DNA of 13,380 nt, from assembly GCA_964452575.1 (NCBI GenBank), contig CAYVMN010000135.1, positions 1 through 13,380 on the forward strand. The letters are read 5' to 3'. The position numbers were made by a program, and so were the translations under genes. Within the stretch, counting starts at the first letter, position 1. The number at the start of each line of letters is the position of its first letter. The stretch is from CAYVMN01 sp964452575 (GTDB lineage: Bacteria > Desulfobacterota > DSM-4660 > Desulfatiglandales > Desulfatiglandaceae). Under the pieces are notes generated by a model, which ran no database searches, was not told the DNA's origin, and saw nothing but the letters and a program-made list of their open reading frames with translations. Of this stretch, positions 7,381 to 13,380 are shown one piece after another.

Positions 7381-8766
7381 TTCAGCCTGTGACTGGTAAT
7401 TGTTGTAGGATTCTTTGATGATCTCAAGGGAGTGGAGCACCCTGTAAGGGGTTAGTTGATTGAACTGGAGCCTGCAACTGAGGCAATCGGTGGCGATCAG
7501 ATCGGGGTCGATTCTCTTAAACCTTGCAATCAATCTGCCGGATATCTTTATGGAGAGGGGGTGGAAAGATTTCTTGAAGCCCATAACGCCCCCATTTCCG
7601 CAACAGTATATCTCGTCAATTGCCTCCAGGGATAACCCAGGGATCAAGCCCAAGAGATTATAATATGGTTTCCCGATTTTTTGCTCCCTCAGGTGGCAGG
7701 GGGGATAATAGGCCACCCTGGCCGATAAAGGCCCCAGTCTCGTGTAAAATTCGCCTTCCGAATGGAGCTTCAGTAGATATTCACCCGCGTCATAGGTGTT
7801 TTCAGCCACGGTGATTCGTTCCCTGGCGCTGATGGAGGAAAAATAGCCATCGTCCCTCAAATAAGTCTTGAGAAACTCTATCCACACCAGACTCAAGCCA
7901 TCGTGGACAGAAGAAAGGATGGGGCCTTCGCTCGGCAGCCTTACAAAACCACCGTCAGATACGGCCAATGAATCCGCGTATTCAGGAGAATGGTAGGCCC
8001 CTGCCTTTAGTATACATTTAAGAAAGTATCCACATGTTGGGCAGGAGCAGACGATATCATATCCCTCTTCCACGGCCGCCATTAAGCGGGGCAAATTGTA
8101 TCTTACAAATTCCATGGTCAATTGGGTGTCTCCTTCAAGGAAGGCAGGCATGCCGCAGCATTTCTGTTCGGGATAATAGACCTCAATACCGTTCATCTCG
8201 AAGACTTCAACAAATGCCTTTGCCACTTCGGGAAAAAAGAACTTGGCGGTGCAGCCGGCAAAATATGCCACCTTCCTCTCCTGTTCGCTCCCCGGCCTTA
8301 TATTCACCTTTCGCCGGCTGATCCATTTGGGGAAGTTTTCCCTGGGAAATTTGGGAAATTTACGCCCTCGATGAAGTCCGGCCGCCCTTTCTATCCACCC
8401 CCTTGTGATCCTGTTCTGCAAGAATGCGTTGCCTAATACTGGAAAGGCCCCTCCCAGTTTCCCAATACGATCAAGGTTTTCGATTGCGCGGACCTTAAAG
8501 CCTAGCCCGTATTTTTCTCCGTACTCGGTCTTGGCAGCGAGCAGGGCCTGGCGGATATTAGGGCAGGGGCACAGGGCACAAAAATTACACAGGCCAACCA
8601 GATTTCTTAGATCATCGGTATGGATGTCTCCGCCAGTTTCTCTCTGTTTGTTGTACAGCATGAAGATCTCGGGAAACACCAGGCAGGAATTGCCCAGCAG
8701 ATCCCTGCAGACATCGCAGCCGCCACAATAGTTAATCTCATATCTGAGTCTATCCTCAGCGCCCAT
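7360..8766 (-). CDS. Iron-sulfur CCG-domain protein (GlpC/HdrD-like heterodisulfide reductase family)
   Basis: Cytoplasmic electron-transfer protein, 468 residues, with two N-terminal iron-sulfur motifs and two C-terminal CCG domains of the HdrB/HdrD/GlpC type. Cysteines at 14, 17, 20 and 28 form a first motif (CX2CX2CX7C) and those at 60, 63, 66 and 68 a second (CX2CX2CXCP); both depart from the usual CX2CX2CX3CP. CCG domain 1 has Cys172, Cys203-Cys204-Gly and CSCPTC (240-245); CCG domain 2 has Cys357, Cys388-Cys389-Gly and CLSC (428-431). No membrane segment is evident. The ATG is supported by GAGGGG just upstream. It is convergent with the sulfur-carrier gene (21-base overlap), and repeat copy B lies upstream from about 54 bases before the start. 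It may exchange electrons with the neighbouring oxidoreductase, but no partner is proven. Confidence 0.9.
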   Translation of the reverse strand: MGAEDRLRYEINYCGGCDVCRDLLGNSCLVFPEIFMLYNKQRETGGDIHTDDLRNLVGLCNFCALCPCPNIRQALLAAKTEYGEKYGLGFKVRAIENLDRIGKLGGAFPVLGNAFLQNRITRGWIERAAGLHRGRKFPKFPRENFPKWISRRKVNIRPGSEQERKVAYFAGCTAKFFFPEVAKAFVEVFEMNGIEVYYPEQKCCGMPAFLEGDTQLTMEFVRYNLPRLMAAVEEGYDIVCSCPTCGYFLKCILKAGAYHSPEYADSLAVSDGGFVRLPSEGPILSSVHDGLSLVWIEFLKTYLRDDGYFSSISARERITVAENTYDAGEYLLKLHSEGEFYTRLGPLSARVAYYPPCHLREQKIGKPYYNLLGLIPGLSLEAIDEIYCCGNGGVMGFKKSFHPLSIKISGRLIARFKRIDPDLIATDCLSCRLQFNQLTPYRVLHSLEIIKESYNNYQSQAESATTDR

Positions 8767-8872
8767 TTGCCCCTCAATCGCGGGCGTTTACTGATTCGTC
8801 TATCCCCTTAACCCCGAACCTTCGTAACACTTTAGCGTTTTGAAAGAAAGGCCGCCTGTGGCCCGGGGGGAG

Positions 8873-8891
8873 GGCCGTGAGGGTCTTTTTT
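8873..8891 (+). terminator. Rightward terminator-like hairpin, left arm of repeat B
   Basis: GGCC-GTGAG-GGTC (one G-T pair) is followed by T6 and points into the element. The preceding GC-rich dyad GGCCC...GGGCC may strengthen the fold. No rightward gene ends directly before it, so it may act as an insulator. Confidence 0.4.
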
Positions 8892-9071
8892 CCAAAGGAC
8901 GTAAAAGACGGCATCATTTCATAGAACGGCAGTGAGGTCTTAAACCTCGTTACGCAACAGCCCCATCGGAGGACGTCCCTATGAAGAGCCCTCTCCCTGC
9001 CTGTTAGAAACTGTATTTAAAGCTAAGGGGGCGTTCCAGAGGCAGTAAAGAATTTGGGTTACGTCCTTTGG

Positions 9072-9090
9072 AAAAAAGACCGTCGCGGTC
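9072..9090 (-). terminator. Intrinsic terminator of the amidase gene, right arm of repeat B
   Basis: On the minus strand, a perfect GACCG-CGA-CGGTC hairpin is followed directly by T6, 19 bases after the amidase stop codon. This is the strongest of the four arm hairpins seen. It lies wholly inside the dispersed repeat. Confidence 0.7.
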
Positions 9091-9109
9091 CTCTTGCTCC
9101 TCAGTGTTT

Positions 9110-10576
9110 TCAAAGCGCTAAAGTGTTGCGAACCTCTAACCCGTGATCTCCGGCCCATGAAAGGTCTGGGGTATGTGTGTGCCAGTCGGTTGCCTGCTGG
9201 AAGGTATAGCCTGCGCGGAGTATCACCTCTTCGTCATATGATTTTCCGTAGAGCATGAGGCCGATTGGGAGACCCGTGCCGGTAAACCCGCATGGCAGGC
9301 TTAGGCCGCACAGGTTCAGGATGTTGCCAATCGATGTGTTGCGAAGATAGGCCACGTTAATCTCTGAGTAGGTGTCCATATCCCGGTCAGCCTCGGCCAG
9401 CGGAAGGGCGGGGCGGGTTGTGGTGGGAACGAGCAGGACATCGATGTCCCTGAGGGAGTCATTGGCCTCTTGCCTGAGGCGGTTCCAGTCCAGCTGGTTT
9501 TGCAGGTATTCGCTCGCGCTGATCTCCCTCCCTTTGATCATCCGGTGAGCCACGATAGGGTCTAACCGATCGAAATGCTCCTCAAGCCACTTCTTGTTGA
9601 TGGTATAGGCCTCTGCGGCGATAATAAGGCCACGGGGGTTGAGCCTCAGGGCCTCTGTTGCCTCTGGGAATGGCGTACTCTCCACATAGGCCCCCAGATC
9701 CTGGAAGACCTTTCCACATTCCCTTACGGCGCTCTCTATTTCCGGGTCTATATCTTCCCAGAAGGTCGACTCAGGAAAGGCCATACGTAACCCCTGAACA
9801 CCCTGTTTCAGGTGCTTCAAGACGTCATGGGGCCCTAAACCCCGGGTTGTCTCGTCGTTGAGATCAGGGCCATGGAGATGCTGATAGATAATTGCGGCAT
9901 CCTCCACCGACCGTACCAGGGGCCCCACCGAATCCAGGGTCCAGCTCAAGGGATAGACGCCCGCCCGGCTGATCCTACCTACAGTGGGCTTCAAACCAAC
10001 GGTTCCGCAAAGAGAGGCCGGAATTCGTATCGACCCGCCTGTATCGCTCCCCAGGGCCATTGGCGTCATGCCGGAGGCAACAGCAACCGCTGAACCGCTG
10101 CTGGATCCACCAGGCAAATGGTGGGCATGCTGCCAGGGGTTGTGGGGGGTACCGTGATCATGGTTTATTCCTACACCACTGTAAGCAAACTGAACCGTAT
10201 TGGTCTTGCCGAGAAGGATCATTCCGGCCTGGGCCAGTCTGCCCACTACATAGGCATCCTTTGAAGCTATATTGCCTTCAAGCAGGGATGTCCCGGCCGT
10301 AGTAGGGAGGCCCCTCACGTCATATAGATCCTTGGCTGCAAAAGGGATGCCGTGAAGTAACCCCAAATCCTGCCCGGACCGTAAAGCGGTTTCCGCGGCA
10401 CGCGCCTCACCCAGGGCCCTTTCGTGGCAGACCAGCCGGTAGGCGTTCAGTCTGGGGTCCAGGGATTCAATACGGGCAAGGTAATGCCCTGTGAGTTCAA
10501 CAGGGGAAAGTCCTTCCTCGCGGATCCTCCGTGCCAGTGAAGTGATGGTATGGTAGTGTAAAGGGATCTTATCCAT
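9110..10576 (-). CDS. Amidase (amidase-signature family, GatA-like)
   Basis: Hydrolase of the amidase-signature family, 488 residues, cleaving a carboxylic amide or related C-N bond; substrate unknown. The Ser-cisSer-Lys triad is visible: Lys82 in PFAAKDLYD, cis-Ser158 in the GGSSSGSA loop and nucleophile Ser182 in DTGGSIR. The Lys-Ser and Ser-Ser spacings fit the family. The C-terminal half carries PTTTRPALP and LPCGFTGTGLPIGLMLYG, typical of GatA-like enzymes. No gatB or gatC is nearby, so a stand-alone amidase is likelier than a tRNA amidotransferase subunit. AAAGGA precedes the ATG. The last six residues (RNTLAL) and the stop codon are encoded by the inverted end of repeat B, and the repeat terminator follows. 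It is divergent from an XRE-cupin regulator gene, a likely controller. Confidence 0.92.
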   Translation of the reverse strand: MDKIPLHYHTITSLARRIREEGLSPVELTGHYLARIESLDPRLNAYRLVCHERALGEARAAETALRSGQDLGLLHGIPFAAKDLYDVRGLPTTAGTSLLEGNIASKDAYVVGRLAQAGMILLGKTNTVQFAYSGVGINHDHGTPHNPWQHAHHLPGGSSSGSAVAVASGMTPMALGSDTGGSIRIPASLCGTVGLKPTVGRISRAGVYPLSWTLDSVGPLVRSVEDAAIIYQHLHGPDLNDETTRGLGPHDVLKHLKQGVQGLRMAFPESTFWEDIDPEIESAVRECGKVFQDLGAYVESTPFPEATEALRLNPRGLIIAAEAYTINKKWLEEHFDRLDPIVAHRMIKGREISASEYLQNQLDWNRLRQEANDSLRDIDVLLVPTTTRPALPLAEADRDMDTYSEINVAYLRNTSIGNILNLCGLSLPCGFTGTGLPIGLMLYGKSYDEEVILRAGYTFQQATDWHTHTPDLSWAGDHGLEVRNTLAL

Positions 10577-10626
10577 TTTGTTCCTTTCTTGACTCCTGGG
10601 GCACGCTGGTGCACATTATCAAACCT

Positions 10627-10655
10627 AATCTAAGCGATAGGGCATGCGATTGCAA
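10627..10655 (-). promoter_or_regulatory. Putative amidase promoter
   Basis: On the minus strand, TTGCAA (10655-10650) and TAGATT (10632-10627) are separated by 17 bases. Each matches four of six consensus positions. A start near 10620 would leave a leader of about 45 bases before the ATG at 10576. Confidence 0.4.
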
Positions 10656-10705
10656 GTCCGATCCGTTATGGATCTCGAAGTTCAGGAGAGGTGTTTGCAT
10701 ATTTA

Positions 10706-10718
10706 TAAACGACGTTTA
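10706..10718. promoter_or_regulatory. Candidate operator palindrome between amidase and regulator
   Basis: TAAACG-A-CGTTTA is a perfect 13-base palindrome. It lies midway between the divergent amidase and XRE-cupin genes, 18 bases upstream of a TTGACA box (10737-10742). The position and dyad suit binding by the adjacent dimeric HTH regulator. Confidence 0.4.
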
Positions 10719-10736
10719 GAAATAGTAAATTCTCTC

Positions 10737-10765
10737 TTGACAAATAGTTTTTGCAGCGTTAGGTG
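10737..10765 (+). promoter_or_regulatory. Possible promoter of the XRE-cupin regulator
   Basis: A perfect TTGACA -35 (10737-10742) is followed after 17 bases by TAGGTG (10760-10765), a poor -10. If used, transcription would start near 10772, after the upstream GTG at 10763. That supports the internal GTG at 10826 as the true start. The poor -10 would fit an activator-dependent or weak promoter. Confidence 0.35.
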
Positions 10766-10825
10766 ATCATTTTATTGGGAAAAGGCCTTCCTTTTATAAG
10801 CCGGCATCTACCTTGGGGGAGCCCT

Positions 10826-11476
10826 GTGCAAAAGAAAGACGACCTGGCGAGAAAGATTGGAGGCAGAGTAAAGGGGTTCCGCAAGGGTTCGGGTCTTACC
10901 CAGAAAGACCTGGCCGATGCCGCCGGGCTTTCACCAGCTCTACTCTCCAGAATAGAGAACGGCCTTGTGATGCCTTCTATACCTACGCTTCAAATCATCT
11001 CTGATACCCTAAAGACGGAAATAGGATATTTCTTCAAAGATGAAGAGCAGGATGGCTATGTGGTCACCCATCCGGGCGAGCGCCGTGTCGTTGTCTCCAA
11101 ATCAGGGCCACACGGGAAATTGGCCTACGAGCTGGAACTCCTGGCCGAAGGGATGAACAATCCCTTCATGGAGCCTGCCATCGTGACGCCAGTCGGCAGG
11201 GACGAAGAGGTCCTCCTAAGGACCCATGATGGTCAGGAGTTCATGTACGTGATCGAGGGGAGGCTCAAACTGACTGTAGGGTCAAAGGAGTTCATCCTAG
11301 GGGTGGGCAATGCGGCTTACTGGAATGGCAGGGTCCCCCACAAGACGGTCAATCTGGGACAAAAAAGGGCAAGGGCAGTGCATGTGCACCTGATCCCTGG
11401 CCGGTGGACCGGAACCTTCCAGCATGAAGACCTTCCTGACAGGGGCAAGGGGGCTGCAAAGAGGAAGGTGAAATAG
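10826..11476 (+). CDS. XRE-family transcriptional regulator with C-terminal cupin domain
   Basis: DNA-binding regulator of 216 residues. The N-terminal HTH_XRE domain (about residues 8-65) contains GLTQKDLADAAGLSPALLSRIE as recognition region, then MPSIPTLQIISDTLKTEIGYFF. The C-terminal cupin_2 barrel (about 110-195) contains HDGQEFMYVIEGRLKL and a later VPHKTVN, so His/Glu metal or ligand binding is plausible. A GTG start at 10826 is chosen because GGGGGAG lies four bases upstream and the HTH begins soon after. An in-frame GTG at 10763 would add 21 residues unlike the family and lacks a good ribosome site. It is divergent from the amidase and 111 bases upstream of dctP, so it probably senses a metabolite of that pathway; the effector is unknown. 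Confidence 0.88.
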   Translation: MQKKDDLARKIGGRVKGFRKGSGLTQKDLADAAGLSPALLSRIENGLVMPSIPTLQIISDTLKTEIGYFFKDEEQDGYVVTHPGERRVVVSKSGPHGKLAYELELLAEGMNNPFMEPAIVTPVGRDEEVLLRTHDGQEFMYVIEGRLKLTVGSKEFILGVGNAAYWNGRVPHKTVNLGQKRARAVHVHLIPGRWTGTFQHEDLPDRGKGAAKRKVK

Positions 11477-11587
11477 TGGATTTGGTGCAGAGTGGAAAGA
11501 AGAGACCTTTCTTAGAGAGGAGGTGAGTACCGGACATATAGGTGTTCAATGGTCAGTTAAAGGATCTAAAAAGAAAGGAGTAGGGTC

Positions 11588-12670
11588 ATGACGACAAAAA
11601 AATGCAGTTATTTCAAATGTTTTATGGTTTTTGTCCTATCTTTATCTTTAATAGTCCTCTTTTCCCCCCTTAGCGAGGCAGCCAAGTTCAAGAAGGAGTA
11701 CAAGATGCAGCTCAATGTTGGTCCGACCTTCTACTGGGGTATGGGGGCTGTCAAATTTGCTGAACTGGTGAAAGAGAAGACAAAGGGTAAGATCAATATC
11801 AAACCTTACTTTGGCAGTGCACTTCTGAAAGGGGCACAGTTGAAGTCGGCCCAACTGGTTGCCAACGGTGTTATCGACTGTGCCTATGAGTCCACCATTA
11901 ACATCTCTCCGGTTATCCCGGAATGTAATATATTTTCCCTCCCCTTCTTCATAAACAACTTTGAGAACCTCGATAAGATGGAATACGGGCAGACAGGAAA
12001 GGCAATTTTCGCGGCCATGAGTAAAAAGGGTCTGGCGGGTCTTGCATGGGCTGAGAACGGGTTCAGGGAGGTCACCAACAGCAAGAGGGCCATCAGGAAT
12101 CCTGATGACCTGAAGGGCTTGAGACTGCGTGTTGTGGGGAGCCCCATATTTATTGATATCTTCAGGCAGTTAGGGGCTGATCCTGTTAATATGAATTGGG
12201 GCGATGCAGTAACCGCATTCCAGCAAGGCGTAGTGGATGGCCAGGAGAATCCCGTGGGCGTCCTCATCCCTGTTCAGATCTGGCAATACCACAAATATGC
12301 CACCTTCTGGAACTACCTTGTAGACCCCTTGATCGTATATTGGAACAAGAAGGAATGGGGCGCCTTCCCGAAGGATATCAAAAAGGCGATCAAAGAGGCT
12401 GCTGTTCAATCAGGGCGGTTCGAAAAGGCCCTCTGTCGCGCCGGACTTGACGGGGATAAGTCCATAAACATCCTGAAGAATGACTTCAATTATACCATGA
12501 CGGTCCCTGATCCCGTGAAGTTTATGGAGAGTAAAGGGATGACAGTCATCTTCCTTTCCGATGAGGAGCGAAACGCCTTCATAAAGGCCACGGAGCCCCT
12601 CTATAAGGAATGGGTCCCAAAGATCGGAAAAGGTCTATATAAAAAGGCCAAGGCCGACATGGCGAAATGA
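11588..12670 (+). CDS. dctP: TRAP transporter solute-binding protein (DctP family)
   Basis: Periplasmic receptor, 360 residues, of a tripartite ATP-independent periplasmic transporter that brings in an organic acid by ion gradient. A signal peptide is clear: basic start, hydrophobic core MVFVLSLSLIVLFSP and likely cleavage after SEA near residue 31. DctP features include the GSALLKGAQ segment (76-84), GFREVTNSKRAI (158-169), DDLKGLRLRV (173-182, with Arg181 at the family's carboxylate-binding arginine position) and FQQGVVDGQENP (211-222). AAAGGAG lies upstream of the ATG with a seven-base gap. It follows the XRE-cupin gene and precedes dctQ; a strong hairpin between dctP and dctQ may give higher dctP expression. 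The substrate cannot be read from sequence. Confidence 0.93.
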   Translation: MTTKKCSYFKCFMVFVLSLSLIVLFSPLSEAAKFKKEYKMQLNVGPTFYWGMGAVKFAELVKEKTKGKINIKPYFGSALLKGAQLKSAQLVANGVIDCAYESTINISPVIPECNIFSLPFFINNFENLDKMEYGQTGKAIFAAMSKKGLAGLAWAENGFREVTNSKRAIRNPDDLKGLRLRVVGSPIFIDIFRQLGADPVNMNWGDAVTAFQQGVVDGQENPVGVLIPVQIWQYHKYATFWNYLVDPLIVYWNKKEWGAFPKDIKKAIKEAAVQSGRFEKALCRAGLDGDKSINILKNDFNYTMTVPDPVKFMESKGMTVIFLSDEERNAFIKATEPLYKEWVPKIGKGLYKKAKADMAK

Positions 12671-12725
12671 TATAATTGACGATTGAACAATCCTCGTCAA
12701 GTATCACAACATGATCAGTGTCGCC

Positions 12726-12762
12726 GGATGGATGGGTGGCTATTTCCAGCATTCATCCATCC
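12726..12762 (+). other. dctP-dctQ intergenic stem-loop
   Basis: A perfect 9-base stem, GGATGGATG (12726-12734) with CATCCATCC (12754-12762), can extend inward by four more pairs (two G-T). No T-run follows, so full termination is unlikely. Its place after a periplasmic receptor gene suits a 3' mRNA-stabilising or attenuating hairpin. Confidence 0.6.
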
Positions 12763-12815
12763 AGAGGCTACCTGAACCAGACCTTTACCGATCATCTTAT
12801 AAAGAGGGAAATTTC

Positions 12816-13286
12816 ATGGACGAGCCAAGCCAGCGCATCAGAATAGATCACTGGATAGCCGCTATCCTCCTATTCACGATGGCGTCAATTGCCTTCATTA
12901 ATGTCCTCAGTCGCTATCTGTTTCACTTCTCCTTTGCGGCTACAGAGGAAATTACCATCAATCTATTTGTCTGGTTGACTGTAGTCGGCTCAGGCATTGC
13001 CTTTGAACGTGGGGGTCAGCTTGGAATGGTTACCCTCTACAATACCTTTCCATTAAGATTCAAGAAGACTGTAATCATTTTCAGTTCAGCTCTGAGCGGG
13101 ATACTCTTCATCCTCGTTGATATATACACGATTCAGGCCATATATGAGGAGCTGACCCTGTTTCATGCGACCTCTGCGGCCCTGGCTATCCCTGTATGGA
13201 TCTACTACATCGGTGTTCCTATTTTTTCTGTTTTTGTATTTGCAGGGATATACAGGGATGCATCTTCCAAATTAGAAAAACTTTAA
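12816..13286 (+). CDS. dctQ: TRAP transporter small membrane subunit (DctQ family)
   Basis: Small integral membrane component of a TRAP transporter, 157 residues, with four hydrophobic segments: about WIAAILLFTMASIAFINVLS, the INLFVWLTVVGSGIAFE region, TVIIFSSALSGILFILVDIY, and IPVWIYYIGVPIFSVFVFAG. The SRYLF segment with EEI and a following membrane span is typical of DctQ. ATG 12816 is chosen since GAGGG lies seven bases upstream; the longer frame from 12711 would add 35 non-membrane residues spanning the intergenic hairpin. It follows dctP by 145 bases. The stop codon abuts repeat copy C, and no large dctM subunit is visible. The C-terminus looks complete, so the system needs dctM beyond the repeat or elsewhere. 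Confidence 0.88.
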   Translation: MDEPSQRIRIDHWIAAILLFTMASIAFINVLSRYLFHFSFAATEEITINLFVWLTVVGSGIAFERGGQLGMVTLYNTFPLRFKKTVIIFSSALSGILFILVDIYTIQAIYEELTLFHATSAALAIPVWIYYIGVPIFSVFVFAGIYRDASSKLEKL

Positions 13287-13380
13287 AACTTTAGCGCTTT
13301 GAAAACACTGAGGAGTAAGATGACCGACCGCGAGGGTCTTTTTTCCAAAGGACGTAAAGGACGGCATCATTTCATAGAAC
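13285..13380. repeat. Dispersed inverted-arm repeat, copy C (left half only)
   Basis: The left end of a third element copy, in the same orientation as B, is cut by the window end. It starts within or right after the dctQ stop codon with AAAACTTTAGCGCTTTGAAA. It contains the exact 23-base arm motif (13335-13357) and continues into the central sequence CGGCATCATTTCATAGAAC shared with copy B (8909-8927). Between the tip and the motif it resembles the inverted right arm of B more than the left arm of B. Confidence 0.85.
13326..13344 (+). terminator. Terminator-like hairpin after dctQ, left arm of repeat C
   Basis: GACC-GCGAG-GGTC followed by T6, about 39 bases after the dctQ stop codon and in the terminating direction. 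The stem is short. It belongs to the dispersed repeat. Confidence 0.55.

Larger units (their letters stand above)
8821..9132. repeat. Dispersed inverted-arm repeat, copy B (complete)
   Basis: A 312-base element bounded by 25-base inverted ends (8821-8845 and 9108-9132; 23 of 25 match, core AACACTTTAGCG). Further in, both arms contain the same 23-base stretch ending TTTTTTCCAAAGGACGTAA (8882-8904, and 9059-9081 in inverse). Between them is a unique centre of about 155 bases with small dyads, such as GAGGT/ACCTC at 8934-8948 and the palindrome GGACGTCC at 8971-8978. No transposase or credible open frame is inside, so it is MITE-like or a dispersed regulatory repeat. Copies A and C are in the same orientation. 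A flanking CGAACCT at 8815-8821 and 9129-9135 overlaps the ends and is too ambiguous to call a target duplication. Confidence 0.85.

Noticed and set aside
8815..9135. CGAACCT direct repeat flanking repeat B as a target-site duplication
   Set aside because: It overlaps the inverted ends, and similar GAACC/TAACCC words are common in nearby gaps, so it cannot be told from chance.
9110..10576. Amidase as GatA of the tRNA amidotransferase
   Set aside because: No gatB or gatC nearby, and the context is a catabolic regulator and transporter; a stand-alone amidase is more likely.
11523..11591. 22-codon GTG open frame overlapping the dctP start as ATGA, a possible leader peptide
   Set aside because: The AGGAGG just before it runs into the GTG itself, leaving no spacer, and dctP has its own good ribosome site. 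Kept only as a remote possibility.
12711..12815. Longer start for dctQ
   Set aside because: The extra 35 residues span the intergenic hairpin and do not look like DctQ; ATG 12816 has a good ribosome site.

Overview
The window looks like accessory or catabolic chromosome of an anaerobic, mesophilic bacterium, most plausibly a Desulfobacterota-type organism (sulfate reducer or syntroph relative). This rests on the gene types: a tungsten/aldehyde ferredoxin oxidoreductase, a GlpC/HdrD-like CCG-domain iron-sulfur protein, a TRAP transporter and an amidase with an XRE-cupin regulator. It is inference from gene content only. No rRNA, tRNA, CRISPR array, transposase or phage gene was seen.

Layout. 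At 1-130 lies the right half of a dispersed repeat that continues out of the window. At 242-1975 (minus) is an orphan family-5 extracellular solute-binding protein. It is divergent from a rightward group: inositol-3-phosphate synthase (2243-3565, with a near-consensus sigma-70 promoter), a patatin-like lipase (3725-4657), a TIGR04076-family small protein (4730-5047) and aldehyde ferredoxin oxidoreductase (5063-6745). A 395-base gap rich in inverted repeats follows, then a MoaD/ThiS sulfur carrier (7141-7380). The sulfur-carrier gene overlaps the end of a convergent iron-sulfur CCG-domain protein (7360-8766, minus) by 21 bases.

A complete copy of the repeat occupies about 8821-9132. On its right are an amidase (9110-10576, minus) and a divergent XRE-cupin regulator (start best placed at GTG 10826), then TRAP dctP (11588-12670) and dctQ (12816-13286). 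The window ends in the left half of a third repeat copy, directly after the dctQ stop codon. No dctM is in view.

Working model. The small protein, the oxidoreductase and the sulfur carrier form a pterin-cofactor aldehyde/carboxylate redox module, with the CCG-domain protein as a possible electron-transfer partner. The amidase, regulator and TRAP genes look like a locally regulated unit for taking up and processing an organic acid or amide.

The most unusual structure is the roughly 310-base repeat. It has long inverted arms, and each arm carries a small GC hairpin followed by T6, that is, an intrinsic-terminator-like signal pointing into the element. Three of the four arms seen lie downstream of a gene in the terminating orientation. 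One arm also supplies the last six codons and the stop codon of the amidase. I propose it is a mobile or dispersed bidirectional-terminator cassette.
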